From positions 5,704,001 to 5,768,000 of the forward strand of contig NC_063069.1 of the NCBI RefSeq assembly GCF_022605165.1: a stretch of 64,000 nucleotides of DNA, written 5' to 3'. The position numbers were made by a program, and so were the translations under genes. The notes below the pieces were generated by a model. That model did not search any database. It had not been told where the DNA came from and worked only from the letters and a program-made list of their open reading frames with translations. Origin of the DNA: Purpureocillium takamizusanense. Its lineage: Eukaryota > Ascomycota > Sordariomycetes > Hypocreales > Ophiocordycipitaceae. Numbering within the stretch: position 1 is the first letter of the stretch; every line of letters begins with the position of its first letter. This document shows positions 1 through 11,970 of this stretch, piece after piece.

Positions 1-2
1 CG

Positions 3-192
3 GTGACGAGAAATAGCACAGTCAGGGTTATGGAGCCATGTCTACGACGCTGTTACCGAATCCACCCCGCCTCCCCGACCAACACCCTCGTCGATCCAAC
101 AAACGCCACTGAGCCAGAGCACGAGCGCCTCGTGAACTCCTCGGAATTCCGCCAGAACGTGGACCCGATCCTTAAACTAGAACTCGTGCATA
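3..192 (+). pseudogene. FunK1-like fungal kinase gene, 5' fragment
   Basis: An open frame enters near the left edge and runs to residues VDPILKLELVHI, where transposon sequence takes over. From memory of the family, this resembles the N-terminal part of fungal-type (FunK1) protein kinases, which have an 'EFR..VDPILK.EL' block just before a 'G(I/V)PGFHEAFFG' block. The second block is found at 2706, beyond the transposon, and removing the transposon plus one TA restores the frame (VHI then YIRVPNFHEAFF). No kinase catalytic motif is visible here, so the family assignment rests on this N-terminal motif pair only. The true start lies upstream of the window or was not seen. Confidence 0.5.
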
Positions 193-2703
193 TCCAGTAT
201 GGCTAACAAACCGATAGACCTAGACCGGCACCTCCGGTCGGTCGGTTTAGGTTAGTAAAGATCTCCGGTCGGTCGGTTTAGGTCTATCTAGGCTAATAGC
301 CTAGTTAGTCTAGGTCTAATAGTCTTATCCCGAGGTTCTACCCGAGTTAGTAAATATAATAAGCCGGTAATATATATTATATTCCTAAATAGCATTACTA
401 CCCTATTTATATTAGACCTCTTAATAGCTATTACTTTTAAAGTTAATCTACCTTAACTACTTTAAGCGCTAGGTAATTATATTCGTCTATAATTATCTTC
501 TTTACTTAATTAAATACCCTTTTATATTTAATATTTATATTAGGAATTAAAAATAGATTTAATACTATTTTATATAAAACTAGATATTTTAATTAATATC
601 TATTTTATTATTTAAGGGGGTCTATAATATCGAGATTATAGGTATAAATTAGCTATATCTAGAATATATTTAGCTTAGTTATTACTTTAACCTTCTTTTA
701 TTATATATTTAATAAGTAAATTAACCTTTTCCTAAAGGAATTATAATTATTAACTTTAGCTTTAATCTTAATATTACTTTCTAGAAATCTTACTTAAGCT
801 TAAGTTTCGACTTTAGCCTATTATATATATTTATTAAATAAGCTACCGATAGCGGACTATATATTACTATATTATTATAGCCTATTTATTATATTTTTTT
901 AATACTACTTAAAGTATTTATACCTATATAATAGATAGAGTATTAAAGCGGCTCGGTATATAAAAGTATAGTCTATTTTAATATAGTAGTCCTTAAGCTT
1001 CCTTTACCTATAATTAATGCCTAATTTAAAATAAGAGGGCTCTTTAAATCGAGTTTCCTTTATTGCCTATTTAAACTTAATAAATAGATAGTCTATTATC
1101 TTAAGGGTCTCTTATACCGCGCTATGCCCGCCCTTTATATTAATATTATTAGCGTTACCCTCTATTATCTTTATAAAGACGTAAAACGGCTTTAGGAAGC
1201 TATAGAAGTACTTTAATTCCGCCTAATTTATAGCGCTAAGGAAGTCTTTTATTCTTAGCCTAAATATCGAAACTAAATTTATCTATCGCCCTATAAAGTT
1301 CCGCCTTAAATTTACTAATATTTAAGCTAAAGATAACTACCTATATAACTAGGTTAATAATATAGCCTATATAGTATAGCTAATATTAATTAATATCTAT
1401 TAAGAACTATTAAGTAAGCGTTTATAAGTAAGTATTATTATTATTAGCGTTATCGAGTATAAAGTATCTAAGCTTAATGCCTATTTTATATTTATCGATT
1501 ACCTCTTTTATATAAGGTATAATATTCTTATTAATATATAGACTAACTAGGCGTAATAGTTTAAAAAGGATATTATACTTTTTACCGCTATTATTAGCGA
1601 AGTAGCTAATAATTCCGATATAATAAAACCTATTAAAAGTAATCTAGAGGTTAAAGCTAAGGTAAATTAAGTTCTTTATATCCTTAATAAGGTTAATAAC
1701 TATATACCGTCGGGATTTAAAGGTTTAGCGAATCTATAAATATACTATAGTATAATACTCTAAGAGTAGCTAGCTTACTAGCTTTTTATTATTTACTATA
1801 AGCTATTAAAGCTACTCGCTAAATACCTATCGAAAGGTAATATCTTCGATTATAACCTAGTTAATAAAGTAAGCTTTCTATATTTCTTCGTTAAAATAGG
1901 AGGTAAGCTATAAGCCTAAGCTAGCCTATCGCGAAAAAAGGTAAGATAAGGAGCTATCTATTACCGCTAATATAAATAAGGTCGCTAAGCTAAGTCTATT
2001 ATACCTAGCCTTAATAATATAATATTAATAAAGTAAGTACCTTACGGTATAAGACGTCCTTAATAAGATATATAGAGCTATTAAATAGCCTTTCTTTATA
2101 TAGTAGATCCTATAAAGCTAGTAATATATTCTATAATATTCTAAATTCGCGCTATATCGATATATCTACGATTCTTTAATCTTAGTATTAATAACTCGCT
2201 TATATTAAGGCCTCTTTTTAACTCTTATAAGTCGTTTACTACTATATTAAATATTATCTTAGTCGATATTAAACTTAGATAGCGATATATCTATTTCGAA
2301 AGTTATAGTCTTAGGCGAGCTATACCTAACTTCGAGATCGTTATTAAGTAGGGTAAGGGATAGGTAAGATAGAAGAGATTATAGCGTAGATAATATAGGG
2401 CTTATAGGCCGACTTAAAGATATAGTAAAGCGGTATAGCTTAATAAAGTTTAGGTAAGCCTATTATAACGCGAAAAGTCGCGATAAGAGACGCGTCGTAT
2501 TATATAGAATTAATGAAATTACTAAGGTACGCTAACTAATAGTAGGTCCTTTAAGCCTAAAACCTAGACTACCTTAGATTATTAATCTAACTAGTAGCTA
2601 TAGTCGGTCGGTTTAATAAAAATCTATAGTCGGTCGGTCTGCGGTCTAAAGGTAGTCTATTAGACGGTCTATTAGACGGTCGGTTTATTAGCTATACTAT
2701 ATA
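193..2703. mobile_element. RIP-mutated Tc1/mariner-like DNA transposon
   Basis: The left end reads TCCAGTATGGCTAAC, and the reverse complement of the right end (2691-2703) reads TATAGTATAGCTAAT with the same continuation AAACCGA, so these are terminal inverted repeats blurred by C-to-T changes and a 2-nt length difference. A TA flanks both ends (191-192 and 2704-2705), the target duplication typical of Tc1/mariner/pogo elements. Subterminal GGTCGGTCGGTTTA repeats occur at about 232-290 and 2600-2685. The 2.5-kb interior is extremely AT-rich with almost no CpA or TpG, and no open frame survives. The DDE transposase could not be read, so the superfamily is inferred from ends and target site. 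Confidence 0.65.
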
Positions 2704-2705
2704 TA

Positions 2706-2960
2706 TCTATATTAGAGTTCCTAATTTCCACGAAGCCTTCTTTAGAGACGTGCTAAACCTTAATACGGTCTCTCAGGAGGTCTTCCCTTAGTGTATGGAA
2801 GGCGGGTAAATGCTGTCGATTTTGCACTAGTAAAGACATAAATACCGTCGGGTTATAGTGATTTATACGGATGGCTAGGAGAAGATAGAAGGGGCAAGAC
2901 GTGGTGGAATGTTCGACTGCCCGATTTGGAGGGTCAGCTATATGGCCCCCGGAAAACGGC
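2706..2960 (+). pseudogene. FunK1-like gene, continuation after the insertion
   Basis: Directly after the right-hand TA the sequence reads YIRVPNFHEAFFRDVLNL then SQEVFPQCMEGG, continuing the frame interrupted at 190. The block matches the remembered 'GVPGFHEAFFG...A..VFEKCKEG' segment of fungal FunK1-type proteins. After this the frame breaks several times; a stretch in another frame (GWLGEDRRGKTWWNVRLPD) looks coding, so at least one indel is likely. Downstream kinase catalytic motifs were looked for and not found; the rest is lost or further diverged. Confidence 0.45.
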
Positions 2961-5900
2961 CCTTATAGTAAAGTGGTTCGGCCTGCCTATTAATTGCCTT
3001 TTTAACCTCTCCCTACTTTTTATGGGCCTTTATCCTCTTCTTGCCGAGCTTGGCATTAGCTTGCTTCCTTTTTCCGCTCGAACTATAAGGTTGGCGATAT
3101 AAAATACTATTCGACTATACTAGGCGTAATACCCTAATAGCTTCTTAGCGGACGCTTTTAGGATCGTAAGTCGTTAGAGGGGCCTATCCCGTTATTCGCA
3201 GCTAGGCAATCTTTATAATAATAGGGCCGTAGCTATAACTATCCTATTATTATATTATAGGCTATATGCGAGTTAGTATAGTCGGATTTCGGATGCTAGA
3301 GATATATACTTCTTCGTAGTACCTAAGCTAGGGAAATTCCTATATATATACTGCCTTCTTACTTATTAGTTCCTATCCGGGTATTAAATTATGGAAATAG
3401 ACCTTAATATTAGCGTTATCTTTACTATTAGCGGATATCGAGTTGTAGTAGTAAATAGTCTTTTCCCTATCGTTAATTTCTAGGAGGCTGAAATGATTTA
3501 ACCTTTAGAAAAGAATAAAGAAGAATACTAGTTACTCTATCGTCGCTTTACGCTAATCGTTAATCTTTAATGTAGCGGCTTAGAACGGCCGATAGGTCGT
3601 ACGTAAAGCGCTAACTCTATAATATATGGGGACTAAATGCCTAAGTCGGACCTAAGGGAGTCTATTAGAGACTATAAGGACCGCTATAATGATATCTATA
3701 TTAAGCTAAGTATTTAAAGTAAGAGTATTAAGAGCCTTCGCGTCGAACTTAGGGCCTTCGCTACCGATAGTAAATAGCGTATTGCCGACTAATTTTTAAA
3801 CGGTCTTATAGAAGTACTCGGCCTCTTCGTTAGATTCTAGGGCGAGGTTGCGGTATAGAAGCCCCGCGTAGAGTAGGTCGGATATAAAGGTAGTCTCGTC
3901 TATACGGCTAGTCTTCGTAAGAAGGCTAAACTACCTCTATAAGAGGCCGATGACCCTTTTCTTATTTTCGTCTCTATGTAGATCTTAAATAAACTGATCT
4001 AGGTCGTTCTCTAAAGTCTTTCTAAGTTGCCTTCCTCGACGTTAGCTAAGCTTTATGGTTATAGAAAGGCAACTAACTATAAGTTCGTAAATAGGATACC
4101 CGAAGTAAACTCTTTTACTAAGCGAGCTTACTTTCGTCTACGAGCTAACTATGTATTTAAAAAACTACGCCTCCTATCCTATAGTCTCGCTTAGTCCTTC
4201 GCGGTTAGTTTTACGCCGAGGACCTATCGTAAGACGTCCCGTGCGGTATTGTATTTAGCGGTTTATAATAATATCGTAATAATTTATACCTAAGCTTCGT
4301 GCTAATTAGCGAAGTATATAAGCGTAACGGTATATTTAATCGATCTATAGTCTTTATCGCCGCGACCCTTAGTGATAAGCGCTTACTACTCTAATCTATC
4401 CGTCTATTATGGCCGTACTTAGGTGGTTTCTATAGAATATATAAGGCTTACCTACGCTTCCTACGAAATATTAGGAGAATTAAGGCGTCGGATCTAGTCA
4501 TAGTAGTCATCGATAAAGTCGTCTATAGACTAGCTAACTATAGGTAATAAGTTCGAATCGGTCGTAACTAAACTTCGCGTTATTTCTTACGAAGTAGCGG
4601 GACTTTAGCTAGCTCGATATAGTTCCGAAGGAGTACCTTTCGCCAATACTATATCTATAACTATTTCCGCTATTATACGTCTAGCCCGTGCCGTTATATT
4701 TTAACGCTATATATAGTCGATGCCCTTATGCGTCGCCTAACGTAATGACTATCTTAATTTTCTTCTATTAGACCGTAAGTCTGCTAAGTCCTTAGGCGGT
4801 ATTCCTAGTTCTATATTTACTTTATCGATATCGCCCGATAACTCTAGCTCTTTCGTTCCGAATCTAAGGTAGGTATAAGTATAGTTCCGCTACGGCGTAT
4901 CCCTTAACTAAGAGGAGCTAGGGCATAACTACTAAGGCTCTTAGCACTTTAACCCTTCGTAGGTTTTATTAAGTCTTATAGTAAAGTCTCTAATATAGGT
5001 CTTCTCGGTATTACTACGATCGAGTAGAGTTTACCTTAAAGTTCTATCGACCTACTTATAATCGAGATTAATAGGAAGTAGCGTAATACGGTCGATAATA
5101 TCGGTAATAGAGTTAGATATCGTAGCTTAAAGGTTATGCTCGGGCTCTATGGATGCCGGGGAAAGGGGGGAGTCTAAACTCTTATCGGCTATAGAATGAA
5201 ATAGAGTCTTTAGGGACTCTAGGGTTGCGAGTAGATTAGAAGTTATAGTATAGAAATAGTGCGTATAGAGCTACAAAAGGGTTAGAGGGAAAGCTAAACC
5301 GCAACGGAGTTACCGAGAGGGGTCGACTGCTTATATAGCCGTTAGCCAAGACCCCGGGCGGTAGGCCTAGGTATAACCGGCCTATTAATACGATAGATGC
5401 CCCTTTAATAGCCCCCAAGTTGTGGTCTCTATAAAGAAGTATCGCGATTACGTATATAGATCTACTTAATGTTGACGCGTAAGAGCACCGATAATCACGG
5501 TTATCTATAGATAGTAGCTTAGGCGAGACTTCTCGTAAAGTAGAGTCTGGTAGCAAGTTAAAGTACTACGCTATATAACTGGCTATTATTAGTTTAGACC
5601 CCTATACTAGTCATACAGACGAGGTGCATTATAGAAGCGCGTAAATGTAATAGGACGACGTATAGCATATTGCATACTCTTTGCGAGTTAAGTTAAAGAA
5701 GGGCATCTCCGCGGATATATTAAGTCGGAACTTGGCCCACTACGAGGGGGCCACTGGGGCGCCCTGATTATAGATTCCATGACCCCTCCTCTGCCGCCAG
5801 GTAGCCAGTGTCGTCATTAAGCCTCCTACCGAAGTAATCGAGCGTTGTAGGACGAAAGGGCGGGTGTTGTTAAGCACGGTCGAAAGAGCCTGTAGTTATC

Positions 5901-7850
5901 GAAGCTCGATAGCGAGCCGACTCGAAGTAATACCTCGAGGATCTAGGTAAGCTTAAGCCATTCGTCGTGCGCGCTTGCGTAGGAGTATACTATCTGAAGA
6001 CTAGTTATAAGATGCGAGAACGTTAGGGCGTTGCCGAACTCTCGTCTTATCCGCGACGTTGCCTCTATAGCGACTATAGTTAAGTATCTCTATCGATCTA
6101 AAAGAAGCTTTATAACTCCTCCGCTATTTATTATCCTGCCTGATATAGCTATCGCCCTATATTCTCGGTAATAGTGATGTCGATACCCTTTAAGTTTTTC
6201 CTTAAAGGAAACCAGTCTTTAGCAGCATTAATAATGCTCTATTCTAAAGCTTAGTAGATCCTATAACGCTTCCTTACTACCTCTTTTGCGTTTTGATAAG
6301 GAAGCTAACGCTAATAGTTATCTCTCTAATACTCTCGCTATAGACGGTAGCGTCGGTAATATATCGTTACTATTAGGGAGGAGATTACTCCGTAGAGTAA
6401 GTATATTAGTCCGCAAAACCTGTTCTAGCTTATATAGAGGAACTGATTTACGCGAACCTGAGCGCGGATCTATGCGTATCGAGGGGACGCCTTAGTTTTC
6501 TTCTCTAAACGTTTAAGCTCTCGCTTTATTAGCTCTATCTACCTATATAATAGATAGGTCGCCTATTACCGCTTTGATCGCGGCTATATAGAGCATGGAC
6601 TTTATATAATAGGCCTTTAGCGAGCCTGGATCGGTATGAAGGGTAGAAGACCGACGACTAATACTAGATTGACCCGCTTAAATGCCGGCTTTTAGGTTTT
6701 AAAGTTCCCCGACGAACTATAAATGCGCTTTCCTATACGCCTAAAGCGTAAGTGTGGCGAAGTAGATAGCAACGGCCTAGATAGTGGTTAAAGTGCTTGG
6801 GCATATCCGTCGCGTATATTGAAGTATCTGCCCCGCTTGCTAAATGGATTCCCTTAACGTTAGCGTTATGGCCTAGCTGCGGATAAACTCTATTGCGGCA
6901 TAGCCGTCTCGGCGGCTAAGGAACTTCCTTAAGTTTTCGAGCTGCGCTAGACTAATATAATATATGAGAAGGAAGAGTCGTAATAATAGGATTAGAGTGC
7001 CGTAATATCTTAAGATCTCCGAATCGTTATTATCGATAAAGCCCTGGTTATATACGATAGATCTTAAAGACGCCGTAACCTCTAGTCGAATACTATTGAG
7101 TCGGTCGAATACTCCGGCCCTAGCCTTATCTCCTAGACCATCCCTTATAGAATCCGAGTAAATAAATCCCTAAAAACTATATATATAGGCAGTCTCGTAG
7201 AGGCCTACGTCAAGAAGTTGCCCCTAGCCTCGTTCGTCTAAGTACTCGATAGGATAGTTACCTATTTAAGGCCGGGGGTCGTAGCTCGGCGTAGCATAAG
7301 AGGCGTTAGTATCTCGCTATTCCTTAGCGTTAAGTGCGCTTTATAGATCCGCAGATGCTATAGGACCGCAACTAAGGTCGCTAAACTCAAATGTAGGTTT
7401 CGCGCAATGCTAGATTGACTATCGCGTTATTGAGATATAGATATAGGCTAGGAGCCTAGTCTTGCATATTAATAACGTCTACGTTAGCGAACCAGTAAGT
7501 CGAACCTCTTACGTAATTCCCTTTCGATAAATTATTGCTACTTCGATATAATCGTTTCGTCGTCGCCGGAAGAGGCGGGGCTTAAGTCATTACCATCATA
7601 AAGGTCAGAGTCGTATATATACTTGCGAAGGAACTGCAAGCAATTAGATATAGTATCACCTTAGGGTACCTACCGCAGACTTACCTCTATCGCAGTTGCT
7701 CCTAAAGCCTTAACTAGATAGCTCGCTGCGGAGTATCCGCACTATAGGCAGATGTCTAAGTAAATGACCATAGTTTGCATATCTCTTAGTATTAATGCTG
7801 ATAGGTCTAGGGTTTATGGCTACTAAATACCTAGCGTTCGAGTAATTAGC
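2961..7850. other. Partly RIP-mutated relic sequence
   Basis: No intact gene is present. Nucleotide composition changes gradually: near 3 kb CpA/TpG are rare, and by 5.7-8 kb they are common again. Readable but broken coding-like stretches exist on the minus strand, for example about 3080-3250, ending in a basic KRKQANAKLGKKRIKAHKK segment. Open frames at 5236-5556 (minus) and 6286-6495 (plus) are not convincing. The stretch is best read as unique or low-copy gene relics damaged by RIP. Confidence 0.5.
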
Positions 7851-8790
7851 GGTTGCGAAATTAACGACCTTGTCTGGGAATATATACCTATCTAAGAAGC
7901 GAAATATATACTACCTCTGCTAGAGCGAGCCCAAAACTTTAAGTAATAGTTGAGGGCATAGTCATGGCGCCCTTTACAATTATGGCTACTAATAGATCTA
8001 CCGGGATCTAGTTTATATTAAGCGAAGGAAGGTGTATAAAGCTGTCTAACTGTCCCTCGGCCTTGATAAAATAATAATATAGGAACTATATTAGGATATG
8101 TGAAGGCGGGAAAGAGGGCGAGTAGTCTATTAGTAGGAAGCGGCGATATACTATGAACAATAAGGCGTTACGGGTACTAAGAGATAGCTTCAGGCGATAC
8201 CACGGTTCGTCCTTAGTATAGGTCGTCGGCTTAACGCCTGCAATATTTGGTGCCCTTAATGAAGTCGTAGGGACCGTAAACGTGTCGAAATCCCAATCCC
8301 AAAGCAGTTTTGCGTCCCTGAATAGCAGCTCGACTTCTCTAGGCGGTGGCACGGGCAGGCTTTGGCCCTCGTAACTGACTGGAGCATCAGCGTTTGAAGG
8401 CGCTAGTTGATCACTCGGATTGCCACGATCGGTGTTGCCGTTTTCTACATTAGCCTGCTGACCGATTAATCTGTATTCCCGCGGCACGGGAGCTCCATGC
8501 GTGAAATCGGGCGCCGATTGCTGGGCCTAGACCGGAGCATGACCCGCATGAGTCTGGGCTCCGGCGTACCGGTCTGCTTGGTAAGTTTGCCCGCCAGGAG
8601 CGACACTATGGTGCCTTGTCGGGTCTCTGAAGCCACATGAAGAGCCCCAAAGGTTGTTCAAATATGATGGCGCACTTCGGTGGTTGATCACTGGGACGGC
8701 GGGTTGCTGCGAATGCGTCCTGCCACCACTGATCTGGGACACGGCCTCCCGCGACAGGTTTTGCGTTGACTGCAGGGGTCGCGTATTCAT
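7850..8790 (-). pseudogene. Broken gene, possibly fungal transcription factor
   Basis: One minus-strand frame runs from ATG 8790 to 8086, interrupted by TAG at 8527-8529 (a CAG-to-TAG type change; the flanking protein reads HAPV then AQQSAPDF). The C-terminal half contains LLWDWDFDTFTVPTTSL and KDEPWYRLKLS. Beyond the second stop at 8086 the frame continues with further stops: FIHLPSLN then PVDLLVAIIVKGAM. The last part resembles the 'F..PTF....P..LLLAI.A.GA' pattern of the fungal-specific transcription factor domain, a weak match. RIP density rises toward the 3' end. No zinc cluster was seen. It could equally be another fungal gene of unknown function. Confidence 0.35.
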
Positions 8791-8799
8791 TTTGGTCGT

Positions 8800-9640
8800 T
8801 AGTGTGTACTGTAGTATCTGTTGTAGTGCTCTGTGAAGAGGGAAGTTCCGGAGTAATGGGATGGGTCCTGCACTACGGTCAAAGAGGGCAATTACGAAGT
8901 AACGGGGACGCGTTCTGTACTATAGTGATATACGCAAAGCCAGCTTCGAAGCCAATCCATTACATGCCGTGTTGGTAATGTAACCTGTTGGTCTAGCGAT
9001 GCTGGCCTTTGTTGGCTCGATGCATGTTGGTTGATGGTGGTACTTTGGCCCATAGCCCCCCCGTACGACGCCGACCCCCAACAATCGGTCCGGCACTGCG
9101 CACCACGAGTACACAGCCGCACGCGGTGGGAGTGATTCAAATCAACTCAATCAACCAGTTCCAGATTGCAATCTCTCGGCCACCGTCGCAGAAGTAGGGA
9201 GATGCATTGTGTGCCAACCTTTCCTGTGTGGGCGGATGTTGTTCCTCTTGGATCCTGATGCCTGTAACGTAAGGGTGACGGGTCAGGCCTCAGCGCCTGA
9301 AGCTACGGTGAGTCCGATTGGTGCAGCACGCGCTTGCTACGTCGTGTCATCACTCCAAGCCAACAACAGCCAATCGAATGGCAAGGCTGACGGGTTGCGG
9401 GCCGGCCTGTTGGTGATTGAAGGCTCGTCCAGAACTTGTGGACCAACAAATCGCGCAAAGGCGCACCCTGAGCGGTTGGTACTATATGGTGAAGGAGGCC
9501 CGAGATGATCGGTTACCGTCAGCCCATGATACATATGTTATCGATGGCCTACGTCATCACTACAGTGACCGTTCATCACGTAGTTCCTCGGATTCTGGCT
9601 TTGTGCCACGCAAGATGAGGCGGGTCTCTACAGTGCAGTA
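8800..9640. other. Non-RIP sequence without a recognised gene
   Basis: Composition is normal and short overlapping frames exist on both strands (for example 9209-9508 plus), but none shows a recognisable domain or a better coding signal than its antisense. It sits between the broken gene ending at 8790 and the dispersed repeat starting near 9640. Confidence 0.4.
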
Positions 9641-10960
9641 GCTGACGACTCTGCCGCGGGGCGCCATCGAAAGTAGAAGGAGGCATCACACTTTCTGGGG
9701 CTGGGTGCCAAATCGGTTGCGATGCTGGACTTGACTGCGCAAGCCGCGCATGGACGTTGACCAAATTGGTGTGCAGCGAAGCAGTGTGCTCAGGAATGTA
9801 GCGTGCTTCTTGTCTGAAGTGGGAGTCGCCAGGGGACAGGAAGAAGGTGGTGTCGTGAGCAGACTGGAAGCAGGTGTTGCTCGAAGGTTGTATATATAGA
9901 GAACGAGAAGAGGGTGTCATTAAGGTGTCGCCAAAATTGGGTGTTGTCAGGGCCTTATAGGAGGGCGTCGTCGTCAAACGTTGTCGGCAGGGACAAGAGG
10001 GTGTTGGCAGATGGTCGTGTAATGCACCGTGGCGCGAGGAGGCCTTACTGTACCATGAGGCAAAATTATTCAGAAACGGCTCCGGCTCTCTATGCTGAGC
10101 TTGGAGGACATGTGGTGTGAAGCTCGCAAAACGCGTGGTGCAAAATTGTGCGCGCTGCATTGCCAATCCTGAAATTGGCCATCCATCTGCCATCGTTGAA
10201 GCCTGGTGCAATGTGTGGAGGAGCCAAAACTGCCTCATATGAGATTGGGTAGATACGGCCACGGAAGGGTCTAGGGCCGGCTCCCCGAACCCGCTGTGTC
10301 CAGTCTGTTCCGTCAACTTCCCTCGTCACGCGCCTGCACTGTACCTCACCCTCACCCTGCGAAGAAGCAAGTTTGAACAGTACGCGATGGGCCAGGCATG
10401 ACAGCATCTAAGACGAACACTCACTGTTCATATTCTTCATCAAGGCACCGCGATCTGAAGTTCTAAGCTTGTAACTCACCACGTCTTTCAATGTATGGCA
10501 TTTATCCGAGGCCTTACTGACGATTCATACCTACCTAGGGAAAGCAGATCTTATACTACCACCCGCAGTCGTTAGATACCATCACGCACCTGCCACCAAG
10601 AGGCTGTAGCAGTCGGTCATGAGTAAGCTACCGGACGACGATGACGTGCAAAGGCTACCGAGAGAAGATTCGCGCAACCTTGCCACCGACTCGCGTAGCA
10701 ACTCCATTTCTATCCGACGGGTTATATGCTACGGCACGTCGTTGACCATATAAACAATACGCTGTCTCATTGGACTCTAACGGGGGGTTCAAACGCGCTA
10801 GCTGCACTGCAATCGGTTCTCCGGCACCAGTTTTGCCCGATGAGGTCCTGCTATCCTGGTGGACAAGATTCGTTGCTGCAGCCCGCACTCATTCTGGGTA
10901 GCGGCACGTGTGGCAAAGTTCCAGATCAGAGTTCAAAGTTCCACACTCTATCACGTGACT
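9640..10960 (+). repeat. Dispersed repeat copy 1 (R1), 3'-truncated
   Basis: The start of this block (about 9660-9800) matches 53300-53450 in the same orientation and about 24340-24680 inverted. It contains degenerate units of the GGGTGTCGTGAGAAGA-type minisatellite (about 9850-9970). Around 10090 it has the GACATGTGGTGTGAAG motif abundant at 18.6-19.2 kb. The part 10200-10400 matches 20220-20400. From about 10500 to 10850 it matches the F-box-like pseudogene at 20540-20950 but without RIP, and the match stops near 10960. Long minus-strand frames here (9576-10316) are low-complexity readings of the repeat and are not called as genes. Confidence 0.65.
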
Positions 10961-11955
10961 GCTGAAAACGTCTCTTCTCACACCATGATGCTCGTCGGAC
11001 AGGTTCATGTATTTCCGCATGCTGAAGCGTAAGATGATATTGGGCAGGGGGAGATAAAGAGGCGCAGTCGAGGACGAGCAACTGCACAACGCCGCGAGGT
11101 GCACTTGGCCGGCACTCCAGCCCGGCACAGACGCGTATTTCGCCTGTGACATTGTCCGACTAAACGGATTGCTTCGTCCCTTGTTCTGTCACCACACTGC
11201 GGACATTCCATGCTATTTTCTGGGCCAAGTTACACGGGAGGGTTAATCTCTGCGCCCTTTAAGGGCGGCGTAGTCCGGCACGTCTCGTGCCCTACGATTC
11301 GTAGGCGTTGGTCTGGTACTTTGTAAGAGCGAGGAGCCTTTGGATCGCTTTGCCAATACGTGAGAACATCGACGTTGTATGTCCTCTGGATGTCAACTTC
11401 GGCTTCCCAACTTTCGGTGTCATTTGCCCGCTGGCACGAGAGCTGGGTTCGTTTTCGGCAGCCTTTTCGCCAACCAGGCGATGACCGACGATCGCAGCAG
11501 TCTGGCGATTATTTCTGTCCATTGGGGCACGATAGAAAGCGCGGTTTACCTGGCATTGCTGAAACTCATGACACAGCCTTTCTTTGAACGCGTCCTCATC
11601 ATGCCAAGTTATCTACGCCGCAGGTCACCATCGATGCCGGTAGTTGCGGGTGTAGTGAAATTGGAGATGTCTGATTAGTCGGCGCTAGCAGTTGCAGAGC
11701 CCATGGACCCAGATGGAAACCTTTGTCTCAGAAGGAGGAGTCTCTGCTCGGGCTGAGCCATCGTCGCAGTAATAGTAGTGTATTTTCCGTCCGGCGGCCG
11801 TGAGGCCGCTCAGGTCCCTCAGAAAATACCTCTTTCTCCCCCTCTCCGCCCTTCCCCCATCGCTAAAAGTAAACAAACCACCACCCAGCATTTCAACGGC
11901 TTTAAGACGCTCCAATTTGTGCTCGGTGCTAGTCGGCCGATCGTCGAAGCGCGGC
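10961..11955. other. Unassigned sequence and repeat tail
   Basis: No gene was recognised. A plus-strand frame at 11379-11678 has no identifiable domain. The stretch 11735-11757 (GGAGGAGTCTCTGCTCGGGC) matches the repeat tail at 23490-23515 and, inverted, at 54175-54200. Pyrimidine-rich sequence lies at about 11835-11865. The block ends at the LINE target site. Confidence 0.4.
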
Positions 11956-11970
11956 AGCTGGGACGTCGCC
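11956..11970 (+). repeat. 15-bp target-site duplication, left copy
   Basis: AGCTGGGACGTCGCC is repeated exactly at 18404-18418, flanking the LINE. The sequence after the right copy (GATGCTATGACGCCGGG) has homologous uninterrupted versions at about 23518-23540 and inverted at about 54140-54175, which independently supports this as the insertion point. Confidence 0.85.

Noticed and set aside
5236..5556. 106-codon minus-strand frame in RIPed sequence
   Set aside because: No domain, lies in AT-rich damaged DNA, and neighbouring stretches show no coding continuity.
9576..10316. 246-codon minus-strand frame
   Set aside because: Overlaps dispersed repeat copy 1 including minisatellite units; the homologous repeat copies do not preserve the frame.
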